Notes under the pieces: generated by a model
What the model was told of the DNA's origin: nothing
What the model saw: only the letters and a program-made list of their open reading frames with translations
Databases searched by the model: none
NCBI GenBank assembly: GCA_021413735.1
Contig: JAIOPV010000193.1
Span: 1 to 64,000, forward strand
DNA: 64,000 bases
Origin: Planctomycetota bacterium
GTDB lineage: Bacteria > Planctomycetota > Planctomycetia > Gemmatales > Gemmataceae
Reading direction: 5' to 3'
Shown here: positions 51,936 to 60,737 of the stretch, in pieces
Layout of the letters: each line of letters begins with the position of its first letter
Position numbering within the stretch: position 1 is the stretch's first letter
Translations under genes and position numbers: made by a program

Positions 51936-52514
51936 ATGCAGAACTGGTTTCCGCGGTTCGTGGACGAAACGGTGAAGTTTTACCTTGAACTGAACAAGGA
52001 GGAAAAGCGGGCCGCCTTCTTTGAAGCGCGAGAGCATGTCCGGGCGGCATCGGACTGGAACAACTCGTTCACGGGATTTTGCGGCGAGCGTGTCGTTCAA
52101 GAGCGGCTCAAGGGGTTCGGGCAGGTCACCAAGCGGACGAAGGGGAGCAAGAGCCCAGCGGACGTCTGGGGGGCATCCGCTGCCCTGGGTGGTGTGATCC
52201 TCGCACTCGTGCAGGTAAAGGCCGCCCGTCAGCCGAACAAACCGGCAGTCCTCACCGCCGAACATGAGGAGACGCTCGGAAATTTCAGCGACCTTGTTTG
52301 GACCCAGTATTTCCGCTCGACTGTTGTGCCGCTCGAATTGAGGACGAAGCCACTGATCATCGCTACCTCTTACGCCGGGGTTCAGTTCGACGACGTCGGC
52401 TTGGAGGTGGTCGAGCGGAAGATCGAATCTGTCGGCGTTGCCTGGTCCGAATCACTGATACTGGACGACGTAAAAGTTGCTGCGACGAATCTGTTGGGCG
52501 CTCTGAAGGGATGA
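51936..52514 (+). CDS. putative PD-(D/E)XK-fold nuclease-like protein
   Basis: 192 residues; ATG 51936 after GGAGGGG. The helix CGERVVQERLKGFGQVTKRT, strand SPADVWGASAALGG and then VILALVQVKAARQP give E51, D76 and Q93-x-K95, the order of a PD-(D/E)XK active site (E...D...QxK). Later strands (PLIIATSYAGVQFDDVGLEV) fit a restriction-endonuclease-like core. A nuclease or resolvase role is inferred. It is flanked by IS relics and has a good promoter, which suggests an independently acquired gene. Confidence 0.6.
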   Translation: MQNWFPRFVDETVKFYLELNKEEKRAAFFEAREHVRAASDWNNSFTGFCGERVVQERLKGFGQVTKRTKGSKSPADVWGASAALGGVILALVQVKAARQPNKPAVLTAEHEETLGNFSDLVWTQYFRSTVVPLELRTKPLIIATSYAGVQFDDVGLEVVERKIESVGVAWSESLILDDVKVAATNLLGALKG

Positions 52515-52994
52515 GGTGTTCACCGCCACCGTCCCGAGCATCCACTACCGCCCGACCGGTCTTGTGCGTCGCCGTGGTCAATCCTCGCAAGCGGCAGGAC
52601 AGCCAGCGGACGGGTTCTGAACTGCCCAAAGGAACTCAAGCCAGTACCTCGACACCATCCAGTACTTTCGCTCCGATGGCCACGTCTTGGGTGTGCTGCC
52701 TGGCGAGAGCGATTTGCAACCCCGTTGCGGAGGTTGATTCTTCGCGCCGCGGGGCACTGCGGGCGAGACGGTCTGCCGGATCAGTGGATCACTTTTGCGG
52801 AGCAGGATTGGCCTGGGGGTGACGGCCGCGATGGGCACGATAGGACTTGCCATTGATTTTCGTCACACCGACTATCAGTAAGGGCCTTCGCCGGCTTTCA
52901 ATTACTCACAAGTTCCGTATCTGGCCTTGGGCTTGTGGGATAACGTGACTGAAGGGAAGGTCGCTCGGATTGGCCTACGTTGGGAGGCACCGAC
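52515..52994. other. no gene recognised
   Basis: About 480 bp without a convincing reading frame. The right end probably includes the former end of the IS4-type element whose fragment follows. Confidence 0.35.
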
Positions 52995-53519
52995 ATGGAC
53001 GGTTGGGTCGGACGCGAACTGGACGGCTGCACTTTCCCTGACCAGCGGTTGAAGAGACGCCTGGGAAAGCTGTTGGGCGACCTCGGGCAACGGATCGGCA
53101 GCACTGTACCTTCGGCCTGTCAAGACTGGGCCGCGACCAAGGCCGCGTATCGCTTCTTCGGCAATCAGCGGGTGAACGAAACCATCATTCTCGCGGGGCA
53201 CTTCGCGGCGACTACCGACCGCTTCACCACCACCCCCGGCACGGTCTTGGTCCTCCACGACACATCCGAGTTCAGTTTCCAGCGGGCGGCACCCGGGAAG
53301 GTCGGTCAAATCTGCCGCGTCAAAGCCCGCAGTACCACCCACACGGCCTGCGGGGTTCTGATGCATTCCGCTCTGGTCCTGACGCCCGACGGGTTACCGC
53401 TGGGTCTGGCAGCCGTGAAGTTTCGGAAAAGTAGCTCTCCTGCAATACTGTGCGATACGGGTTCCAAGCATGGAGACTTCCGCCGCGGAACCGGCTCTAT
53501 GCAATCACACGAAACGTGA
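52995..53519 (+). pseudogene. N-terminal fragment of an IS4/Tn5-like transposase
   Basis: From ATG 52995: DGWVGRELDGCTFPDQRLKR, GQRIGSTVPSACQDWAATKA, AYRFFGNQRVNETIILAGHF is the Tn5-type N-terminal DNA-binding domain; LVLHDTSEFSF has the first catalytic Asp and ALVLTPDGLPLGLAAVKF continues the core. After about 53420 the sequence becomes unrelated, so the second Asp and the Glu are missing. The element is truncated and inactive. Confidence 0.85.
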
Positions 53520-54100
53520 GGATGTCGCCAGCGTGGGAAATGATCCTGGGGGATTGGGGTTTCGGTACAGAATCCTCCGCGATACCGGGAACGTCTAGAT
53601 TTCAGTCGCTGCGGGATCGACGATTTGCCGGATGAAATCATCGGGCTCCCACTTCGGGCACTCGAAGCGATATCAAGCGACCGAAACTTGAAGTTCAGCT
53701 TTCGCAGGTCAGACACATCCGGGAACTGGAGATCTACGAGGCTGCCGACGACCGTCCCAGAGGAATCCCAGACGGCATTTCCGTCCCAGGCGAGTTGTCA
53801 GGCGCGGAGGTGCCAAAGTAATCCCGAATCCAACGGTTGGTGGTGGACGACGAGGCTCATGGGCAGACAAACTCTGATTTGGGGAAAATGCGTGGATTCT
53901 ACCCGGAACGATCAGTGTGCCGCGAAAACCAAAGGGCACGAATTCATCACACCGCCCACCCGATCTTGCGCGGTTACCGACGCTCGTGGCCGGTTCGCTG
54001 TCAGATCAGGTTGAGAACCGACCCTGTCGGGGGCAGGGCCTTCATCATCTCTCGGAGTGGCGAGGCGCGTCATGGATTGAAAGACGTGAGGGACTTCTAG
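53520..54100. other. mosaic region without intact gene
   Basis: Only short pieces look protein-like, for example VRHIRELEIYEAADDRPRGI ending at about 53820. No start, family motif or complete gene is seen. It is probably debris between mobile-element fragments. Confidence 0.35.
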
Positions 54101-54373
54101 TTACTGAGTGTACTGCGGTTTCGAATCAGGGATTCGCTCTACTTCTTTGATGGGTCCGAGCATCGCCGTAACGGTGCGTGCCAGTTTACTGCCGGCTTCC
54201 AGCATCTTTTCGGTGAGAGCGGCCCGGATGACGCTCGGATCGTCCTTCTGCCAACCTTGAAGTGATTGGTACACCTTGCGTTGGCGGCGATGGTCATCCG
54301 TGACGGTGAACGCCATCAGGCATTCGAGAGTCATGGCGTCGTTGCGGTATTCCTGAACGAGTTCGGGTGTAAC
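54101..54373 (-). pseudogene. ParB/Spo0J-like protein fragment
   Basis: The frame from VTPELVQEYRNDAMTLECLM through AFTVTDDHRRQRKVYQSLQG and DPSVIRAALTE matches the stretch after the HTH of plasmid ParB-like proteins (xxLMAFTVTDDHxRQ). An ATG at 54334 would allow a 77-residue product. The N-terminal nuclease/CTPase part and the HTH are missing; at 54374 the sequence switches to truncated leader element D. It is a recombined fragment. Confidence 0.7.
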
Positions 54374-54625
54374 TCGGGGGAGACCTCAGGGGGAACTGAT
54401 TTTCCGCTTGCCCGGCTCGGCGGCTTTATGCGTGGCATCAAGAAGGCCGTGTTTCGCAGCCATTGACCTGGAGAAGAATGACCACCACGGCAACATCCAG
54501 ACACCGCTCAGCAATCCGAGTTACAAACAACTGAGAGAACTCTTGGAGCAGCAACTGGATCGAGGGGGGCGAAATGGCGATGGAATACAGGTCAGGAAGA
54601 AAGGGCAGAAACCAAGCCTCGGGTG
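54374..54625 (-). repeat. structured leader element, truncated copy D
   Basis: On the minus strand it shares with copy C the blocks CTTCTTGATGCCACGCATAA, AGCCGGGCAAGCGGAAAATC and GGTCTCCCCC, plus roughly 170 bp further upstream, but it ends in the loop of the main hairpin so the 3' arm is lost. It is joined directly to a ParB fragment instead of a complete gene. Confidence 0.7.
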
Positions 54626-55065
54626 AGGTCGCAACCGAGGCTCGTACGGAAACACTTGTCGTTCAATGCATCGGTCGAGGGGACCGACGCGCGTAATCTT
54701 CCTGAGAGTCGTGGTCCACTTGACCCGGTTCCTTGATTTCGAGAGCCCGAGAGTCCAAGAGAAGGAATTTCAGAGCGAAGACAGGCCGCGGCGGAAAGAA
54801 CCAGTGGACGAGTCCGAAAACTCTGTAACCACGCGACCACGAATCCGCATACAGGGCGGAGCAGGAGGGGGCGCCACAGATGATGCAGCCGCGCCGACCT
54901 ACAGCAAGTGTATCGACTTTCTTCACAACCTTACGAGGGAGGCATGTGAGGGGTGACTTCAGTGTTCGAACTTCACCGCACCGACCAGACGTCTCGCGAT
55001 TCTTCCCAATCTTCAGCGTGACTACTTGGTCAGTGCCCCTGCCATCCCTCCGCGTTCTGACAACC
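54626..55065. other. no gene recognised
   Basis: About 440 bp. Minus-strand frames are open but show no family feature or suitable start. The region upstream of copy D may contain its promoter. Confidence 0.35.
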
Positions 55066-55461
55066 TCACGGCAGCTTTTTGATGTACGAGGAGTTGTTGT
55101 AACCACCGCTGTTGCTCCCACATTGGGGACGGTAGCCGTGCTGCGTGATGACATATCCGGGAGGAGCGGTGAAGCCGCAGATCCACATCCCATCTTGGGG
55201 TCGCTCGATATAGCAAGCGTTGTTGTACATCGGATTCCCGCCGCACTGGGATTGATACCCGTATTGGGTGATCGCGTAGCCGGGGGGAGCTGTGAAGCCA
55301 CAGATCCACTGTCCGGACTTGCCGGCATCGTAGGTCACCGTCGAGATGGTGGCGCTCTCAGTGCAACCGATGCGGCGTGCCCTTCGCCCGCAGGCAAGCC
55401 CTTGTTCCGCAACCAATCCGAGCAGACACACCACCAACAAGAATCTGCTGCTCATGGTCAC
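55066..55461 (-). CDS. secreted protein with two CGFTAPPGY repeats
   Basis: 131 residues; start MTMSSRFLLVVCLLGLVAEQ at 55461 (second Met two codons on, nearer AGGAGTGACC). A signal peptide ends at about residue 23 (GLACG). The mature protein holds two copies of WICGFTAPPGY(A/V)ITQ(Y/H)GY followed by a QCG motif, about 43 residues apart, each with two Cys that may form a disulfide. It is probably a small secreted or surface repeat protein; no known family. Confidence 0.75.
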   Translation of the reverse strand: MTMSSRFLLVVCLLGLVAEQGLACGRRARRIGCTESATISTVTYDAGKSGQWICGFTAPPGYAITQYGYQSQCGGNPMYNNACYIERPQDGMWICGFTAPPGYVITQHGYRPQCGSNSGGYNNSSYIKKLP

Positions 55462-55607
55462 TCCTACATAGGTGTGTAGATCTTCCGTTGTTAGTCAGGA
55501 AAGCTCGGCTCCAGCACGGGTATTCGTTTGCTCTGAGCGAAACCTGCCCGAAGTATACAAAAAAACTAGCAACTGGATCTACGAGCGGGTAGATTGCCCA
55601 AACTGGA

Positions 55608-56240
55608 ATGTTTGGGCAAGGAAGGCTGACCCTGCGTTGGAGACCCGTCGTGGCGACCTATCCTCGCATCATCTCCCCTCTCGTCGTGGTCACCCTCAGT
55701 GCATTCATTTTTTTGCCCGGTGCTGCATCCGCCGAATACCTGCGTCGATCGCGAGCATACTGCACGACCGTTTGCCCAATCGAACACTGCTGCGCACCTT
55801 CCACGATCCAGGTCGGATCGCAACCGGACGACCTGAAGATCCGAGTCAGCGGCGACCGCTCGCACCGGCTGGAGATCTATTTTCGGGACGAGGTGCGGAC
55901 AGTCGAATTCGCAGGGAGCGGGTATCTGCACTGCGCGGGACGGATTGTGACCGCTCCTGCGAATGAGTTCGGGACTTTTGCTGTGCGCACTGGAGAGGCC
56001 GACGATACGATCCAGTTCTTTGCATGGCGCAAGGGAGGGGACGGGGCCGTCACGTTGGTGCCTTCGGTTCCGTTGACGCTCGAGCGGCAGCACCCCCTTC
56101 AAGTGGAGTGGATTTCGACACGGACCGCCCGAGTGGCCTTCGGCAATCAGCAGAAGACCACGATCATTCGCTATCACGACGTGACGACGAAGTGGCAGCA
56201 ATTCGACGAGATGAGACAGAACTGGAACGAATTGAAGTGA
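55608..56240 (+). CDS. exported hypothetical protein heading the PLA2-like cluster
   Basis: 210 residues; the open frame starts MFGQGRLTLRWRPVVATYPR at 55608. A hydrophobic signal (IISPLVVVTLSAFIFLPGAA, then SAEY) indicates export. The mature part has Cys-rich RAYCTTVCPIEHCC and then a beta-rich domain (HRLEIYFRDEVRTVEFAGSG, VTLVPSVPLTLERQHPLQVE). The family is unknown. It is followed within 40 bp by the next gene and all five genes of the cluster share AAGGAG-like sites. Confidence 0.65.
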   Translation: MFGQGRLTLRWRPVVATYPRIISPLVVVTLSAFIFLPGAASAEYLRRSRAYCTTVCPIEHCCAPSTIQVGSQPDDLKIRVSGDRSHRLEIYFRDEVRTVEFAGSGYLHCAGRIVTAPANEFGTFAVRTGEADDTIQFFAWRKGGDGAVTLVPSVPLTLERQHPLQVEWISTRTARVAFGNQQKTTIIRYHDVTTKWQQFDEMRQNWNELK

Positions 56241-56279
56241 CGTTTCCTATGTGAATTCGCTGGCAAGGAGACACCACCA

Positions 56280-56576
56280 ATGGGCGGTTGGAAGCGAAAG
56301 GTCCCGACCGGCGGCAAGAAGGTGTATCTCTGGGGCGGGGCCGAGATCGGCCACCATCTTCCGACGTCGATAATTCTTACAATCCGCGTCGATGATTTCG
56401 GCGAGAACGTCCGGTTCGGCGTTCGCGGAAAGACCGGTGAAGAAAGCCCGCCCTACGGAACGCTGCAACCCGGGGAGTGCTTCACCCTCGACCTGAAGGA
56501 TCTTCGGGGAGTCTGGGCCGAGTGTACAGAACGGAATGTCGACACCATGATACATTGCGTCTTTCACAACCGGTAG
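56280..56576 (+). CDS. small beta-rich hypothetical protein (98 aa)
   Basis: ATG 56280 after AAGGAGACACCACCA. MGGWKRKVPTGGKKVYLWGG, TSIILTIRVDDFGENVRFGV and GECFTLDLKDLRGVWAECTE suggest one beta-sandwich-like domain. No signal peptide. Second gene of the cluster, 41 bp before the next. Function unknown. Confidence 0.65.
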   Translation: MGGWKRKVPTGGKKVYLWGGAEIGHHLPTSIILTIRVDDFGENVRFGVRGKTGEESPPYGTLQPGECFTLDLKDLRGVWAECTERNVDTMIHCVFHNR

Positions 56577-56617
56577 TGCAATCCCGCTGTGGTTCGACGA
56601 GCCAAGGAGACCCCGAA

Positions 56618-57916
56618 GTGCCGAACCCACGAAACATCCGATCGGTGCATATACAAGCCTGCCAATCCGCGGACGTGTCGTTCAACATGCCCGGCGTGAT
56701 CGGTGCTCAGAACTTCGATCACGGTGCCCGCAAGGGGGCCGCGTTCATTGGCTCCCGGGTGAAGACTTACGACTTCGCCGCCGATCTGTATACGCACTTT
56801 TCCGAATCGACCGACGACAAGGCACGCTTGAAGTTCGACAGCGCACGGATCCGCACGCATCTCTCCGGTGCCGATGCCTCGCCTTACCTGTTCGCGTTGC
56901 GGAACGAAGGGCTCGCCTCGGCACTGGATCAGGCCATCGAGCAACGCGCGGCGGCCTTTCTTGACAAGTACCGCTTCGCCGCCGAGTTCGCGAAGGTGAT
57001 CGGTGACGACCTTCCAGGCGTTGTCACGGACTTGACAAAGATCCTTGAGGATCTCGACCGGAGATTCCAGGAAACGACGGAGAAACTGAACAAAGAAAAC
57101 CTTATCGGTGCACGTCTGGTGAAGTCCGTGACGCGGTCGCCTGTGATGATGATGGCATCAAGCACGTTGAACCCGGAAAACCCCGCGGGACTCGACCCGA
57201 CCGCGACCGTCGCCATCAAGGAAGAGAATGGCGACAAAACCCTCCAACGTCAGTTGACCCTCGGGTACACGGCATCGGTCCCGATGCGCAGGGGACAGAA
57301 TGGTCTCTGGGCGGTACCACCGAAAACGGCGGACGACGAGATCGTTACCCAGTCCACCATCACGGAATCCGTGACCCACCCGATTCTCGATACGGCGCTA
57401 ACCCATCGGCAGAATCGAGTCTCCGTGCTCAAGGAGCGGATCCAGAGCCGAACACTTCTGACCAAACTCCCCGCCATGGTCGACGCGATGCGAGCCGAAC
57501 TGAACGCTGTCGACCTCGGCATTCGCGCCCTTCAGGTGAACTTCGCCCATACGTACCTCGTGCCTCCGATCGACGGGTTGATCACAGCCGTCTATAAGGA
57601 CATCGGTGAGAGCGTCGAAGCCGCCGAGCCGGTGCTGCGCATCGAAAATGACGCTTTCGTCCTGTTCGTGGGCAAGATTCAGTGGCGTGGACCTTTGTGG
57701 GTCGGGAGGCCCGTCAGAATCCATCTCAATTCGATGTTCGAGATGGAAGGGAAGGGCGAAGTCATCGAGGCCAGAGTCCTTTCGATCCGTGGACACAATT
57801 CGGACAATGATGAATGGGATTTTGTGGCCGAGGCGAAGAACCCGGCGACCGACGGGCGACTGCTGCTCCCGCTGAATTACCATCTCGACCCGGATACGGA
57901 CTGGGTTGAGTTTTAA
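56618..57916 (+). CDS. protein with C-terminal biotinyl-lipoyl-like (HlyD-type) domain
   Basis: 432 residues from GTG 56618 after AAGGAGACCCCGAA; the longer open frame upstream overlaps the 98-residue gene. The central part is helical and coiled-coil-like (DLTKILEDLDRRFQETTEKL; RVSVLKERIQSRTLLTKLPA). Near residue 355 PPIDGLITAVYKDIGESVEA, AEPVLRIENDAFV and VGRPVRIHL form a barrel-sandwich hybrid as in membrane-fusion adaptors, although the N-terminus has no membrane helix. It may be a structural or adaptor part of the cluster. Confidence 0.65.
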   Translation: MPNPRNIRSVHIQACQSADVSFNMPGVIGAQNFDHGARKGAAFIGSRVKTYDFAADLYTHFSESTDDKARLKFDSARIRTHLSGADASPYLFALRNEGLASALDQAIEQRAAAFLDKYRFAAEFAKVIGDDLPGVVTDLTKILEDLDRRFQETTEKLNKENLIGARLVKSVTRSPVMMMASSTLNPENPAGLDPTATVAIKEENGDKTLQRQLTLGYTASVPMRRGQNGLWAVPPKTADDEIVTQSTITESVTHPILDTALTHRQNRVSVLKERIQSRTLLTKLPAMVDAMRAELNAVDLGIRALQVNFAHTYLVPPIDGLITAVYKDIGESVEAAEPVLRIENDAFVLFVGKIQWRGPLWVGRPVRIHLNSMFEMEGKGEVIEARVLSIRGHNSDNDEWDFVAEAKNPATDGRLLLPLNYHLDPDTDWVEF

Positions 57917-57935
57917 CCGGAGCCGCGGAGAGTGT

Positions 57936-58613
57936 ATGCCCGGCAAGCCTACGAACCTTGAACTTTTCGGAGCGACACCCGACGAGCGAGAGCGGTCCCG
58001 GGGAGAGTCCTCGATCCGCGTCTCATTCGGTTTGGTGGCCGACGCGGATTATTACACACTTCGAATCAACGGGGTCGTCGGTCCGAACCCGATCAAGCCC
58101 GGGGATGTTGTTCCCATCGGGAAGCCCAACACGCTGGCCCGGATCGATGTCCGAGCGGAAAAGAAGGGACAACCGCCAAGCGACTGGGTGGCATTGAAGA
58201 CCGTCACACGCCCCCCCCGGCCGGTCGCACCCGTGCTGCTTCCATTTGAGCTGAGCGAGTTCGGCGTGATGATTGCCTGGACCGCGGATCCTGCCTTTCC
58301 GGGAGGAGATCAGGCGACGATGATTCTGCTCAGGGACGGCGTGGAGATTGCCGCCGAAAGCAAGCTGACTGCACGGAAACTGGATGCGTCTTACCGTCTT
58401 GGTGTGCCGCACCGGTACTCCGTGCGGATCGTTGTCCCGAAGGAGGCGGTCCCGGATGGCGCATTGGGAGGACTTCCCAATCCGTCATTCCCATCAGATG
58501 AATTCGTCGTGTCCGGCCCGATCCGTCGGATGAGTGCAAGGCAGACCAAGGCATTCTTGAATCGGATACGCGCCGTCGAAGTCACCATCCTCGGCAGGCT
58601 GTATTCGCGGTAA
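57936..58613 (+). CDS. hypothetical beta-rich protein (225 aa)
   Basis: ATG 57936 follows GCGGAGAGTGT, 19 bp after the previous stop. Two Ig/fibronectin-like units are suggested: SIRVSFGLVADADYYTLRIN with GDVVPIGKPNTLARIDVRAE, and LSEFGVMIAWTADPAFPGGD with MILLRDGVEIAAES. The protein has no signal peptide. Its role in the cluster is unknown. Confidence 0.65.
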   Translation: MPGKPTNLELFGATPDERERSRGESSIRVSFGLVADADYYTLRINGVVGPNPIKPGDVVPIGKPNTLARIDVRAEKKGQPPSDWVALKTVTRPPRPVAPVLLPFELSEFGVMIAWTADPAFPGGDQATMILLRDGVEIAAESKLTARKLDASYRLGVPHRYSVRIVVPKEAVPDGALGGLPNPSFPSDEFVVSGPIRRMSARQTKAFLNRIRAVEVTILGRLYSR

Positions 58614-58653
58614 GAAACGCTCGGATCATGTTTTGCTGTCCAAGGAGTGCTGC

Positions 58654-60165
58654 ATGACACCTTCTCGGCTCCGGCCCATCCCGCAATTGATCCAAGAGGT
58701 CGAGACCACTTTGTGGGAGCGATCTTCCACCGAGTCCGTCGCGATCGAATCCCTTTCGCGATCGTCGAACTTGTCGGAGTCAGGGCAGAATGCTGCCCGA
58801 ACGTACCGCCGCAAACTGCCACAGGTCGTGCCCCACAAGACCATCGTGCTTTCGCCACTCTCGCCCGCACTCTCATCGTCACCCCGGGAGTCTCGCACTC
58901 TGACCCAGCGGTTGGTTGAAGAGCAAGCCAGCCGGGTGGTCACGCAGCGACATGCGGAGGGCAGGAACGTGCGTCTCGCTTCACCGGATCAAGCAGCGCC
59001 GGCTCGCCGCACTCTGTTGTGGCCGATTCAATTCCGGGTCGACGGACCCTGGTATGGGAACTACGTGGGTCCCGACCGGGACGGGGCGCGTGCCAACGAC
59101 TATGGTGCACCGGCCCCGTGGTCGCCGGTGGATCGTGCGGCTTACCAGCACGATCTCGATTACTACGCGGTGCAGGAAAAATACTACAAGTCGGAAGGGA
59201 ACGAGTCGGGAGGGACGATGTGGCTGAAGGGAGCGACCTCACTCGATCCGCGGCTCCAGTCCGGCCTCGGCTGGGCTGACCTCAAATTGGCGATCCGTGC
59301 GCCCGCTTATTTCCTCCAGGGCATCTTCGATGGTTCGTATGGGCTCGACGATTTCTCGGCCGACGAGAAGCACTATAAGTTCGGCGCGGACCTGGCGTGG
59401 GCGGTCGCCATCACCTCGACTCACCTGCTTCTTGCGACCCACCGGTTCGGACTCGCTTTACTGGGCGGGATTCAGGACCTCGGCAAGGCGGCAACCGAGG
59501 GCATCATCAGTTTCGGCAAGCGGGTCGGCGGGGTCGCCGGGACGCTCATCCAGGGGATCGGATATGCCGCCGACGCGGTGCTGACCGCCGGGGTTTTTGC
59601 GGCACGGATTGCCTGGACAGCCGCCAATGCGTTGTTGGGGGTTGGACTGGTGATCGCGAACTTCTTTTTGATGCCGGTCATTACCGCGGCTGCCTACTTG
59701 GGCGCGAAAATCATCAGCGCCGTCGTAACGGTCGCGAAAGCAATCTGGGGTGCGATCAAGTCGATCGGTGAAGCGATCGGGGATTTCTTCAGCAGCATCT
59801 TCGTGCTCTCGGAGGCCGTTCGGCTGGCGGTCGGCGCTGGCGACGATGTCCGCGCTACGATGCTCGCCTTTCGAGACGGTTACGTTCGCCACGTTGACAC
59901 CGACGGGGCGTTCCTCTCGACGTATACCGATTCGGCGCCCTTGGTCGTGGCAGAAATCGACCGCCGCCCCGATGCTCAGGCGATATGGGAGGCAGCCTAC
60001 GCCAGCGGTCTGGAACCCTGTCTGTCATGTATTCGATCCGGAGATCACGCTACGGCATTCGAGCACTTCCGACGGATGTTCGAGGAGCTTTGCGATACTG
60101 CCGGTGTTCGCGAGGGATCCGTCTGGCGGGTTCGACGCTGGAAACAACCCCTTATTCTGACGTGA
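58654..60165 (+). CDS. phospholipase-A2-like motif protein with long hydrophobic region
   Basis: 503 residues from ATG 58654 after AAGGAGTGCTGC. Residues about 137-141 are YVGPD and about 157-170 SPVDRAAYQHDLDY, resembling the PLA2-like motif of parvovirus VP1 and related proteins (YxGPG...PxDxAAxxHDxxY), with a catalytic-type His-Asp pair at about 166-167. Residues about 245-380 are long, Gly/Ala-rich and hydrophobic (GLALLGGIQDLGKAATEGII, LLGVGLVIANFFLMPVITAA), able to insert into membranes. The two features together suggest a lipid-attacking effector. No signal peptide is obvious. Last gene of the cluster; its end overlaps the convergent gene by about 120 bp. Confidence 0.65.
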   Translation: MTPSRLRPIPQLIQEVETTLWERSSTESVAIESLSRSSNLSESGQNAARTYRRKLPQVVPHKTIVLSPLSPALSSSPRESRTLTQRLVEEQASRVVTQRHAEGRNVRLASPDQAAPARRTLLWPIQFRVDGPWYGNYVGPDRDGARANDYGAPAPWSPVDRAAYQHDLDYYAVQEKYYKSEGNESGGTMWLKGATSLDPRLQSGLGWADLKLAIRAPAYFLQGIFDGSYGLDDFSADEKHYKFGADLAWAVAITSTHLLLATHRFGLALLGGIQDLGKAATEGIISFGKRVGGVAGTLIQGIGYAADAVLTAGVFAARIAWTAANALLGVGLVIANFFLMPVITAAAYLGAKIISAVVTVAKAIWGAIKSIGEAIGDFFSSIFVLSEAVRLAVGAGDDVRATMLAFRDGYVRHVDTDGAFLSTYTDSAPLVVAEIDRRPDAQAIWEAAYASGLEPCLSCIRSGDHATAFEHFRRMFEELCDTAGVREGSVWRVRRWKQPLILT

Positions 60166-60662
60166 ATTCGCTCCGTGATCCTCGGGTCAGGAACGTCCGA
60201 CTCCAGCGACGCCTCGACGATGTCGTTTGCCCGGCCGCGGATCACGTACCCCTCGCCCTCAGCGTAGGGACCAGTCGGCATCGCCGCGAGCGCCTCGGCT
60301 GCGGCCGATGTGTTGATTCGGCATCTCGCGTGGAAAATCGGCAGCGTATTCTCGTTGTGGACCTGCAGCGGGAACGATCCGGTGGTGAGCAATTCCTGAA
60401 GGCCGACGATCTCGTCGGTGGAACGGCACGCCCCGTGTGCCGCGACGGAGGAGGTTTGCCCTTCATGGACGTTGAATCCGAAAACCGTGAACAACAACTG
60501 CCCGTCGCTCACGACGACCCAAACGCGAAGATCGACGGGCACGCCAACGGCGATCTCGCGGATTAGGTGCAACGGCGGTTCGTTCTGGCTACGATCGACC
60601 CAAACGCCGCCAGCGTCGGAAACGATCCGCGCGTAGACCTCCGATGACGGTGTGAAAATCAT
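60045..60662 (-). CDS. hypothetical protein convergent with the PLA2-like gene
   Basis: Start MIFTPSSEVYARIVSDAGGV at 60662. VGVPVDLRVWVVVSDGQLLF, GLQELLTTGSFPLQVHNENT and GEGYVIRGRANDIVEASLES look like a genuine beta-rich protein. The last 40 codons overlap the end of the PLA2-like gene on the other strand, so the natural stop may have been lost. No family recognised. Confidence 0.5.
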   Translation of the reverse strand: MIFTPSSEVYARIVSDAGGVWVDRSQNEPPLHLIREIAVGVPVDLRVWVVVSDGQLLFTVFGFNVHEGQTSSVAAHGACRSTDEIVGLQELLTTGSFPLQVHNENTLPIFHARCRINTSAAAEALAAMPTGPYAEGEGYVIRGRANDIVEASLESDVPDPRITERIHVRIRGCFQRRTRQTDPSRTPAVSQSSSNIRRKCSNAVA

Positions 60663-60737
60663 TGTGGCCCCCAGCAAACCTGCGTCTGGGCAGAACGCCC
60701 TACCCCAAAGACACAGCCCACTGTGGCCAGTTCGGGC

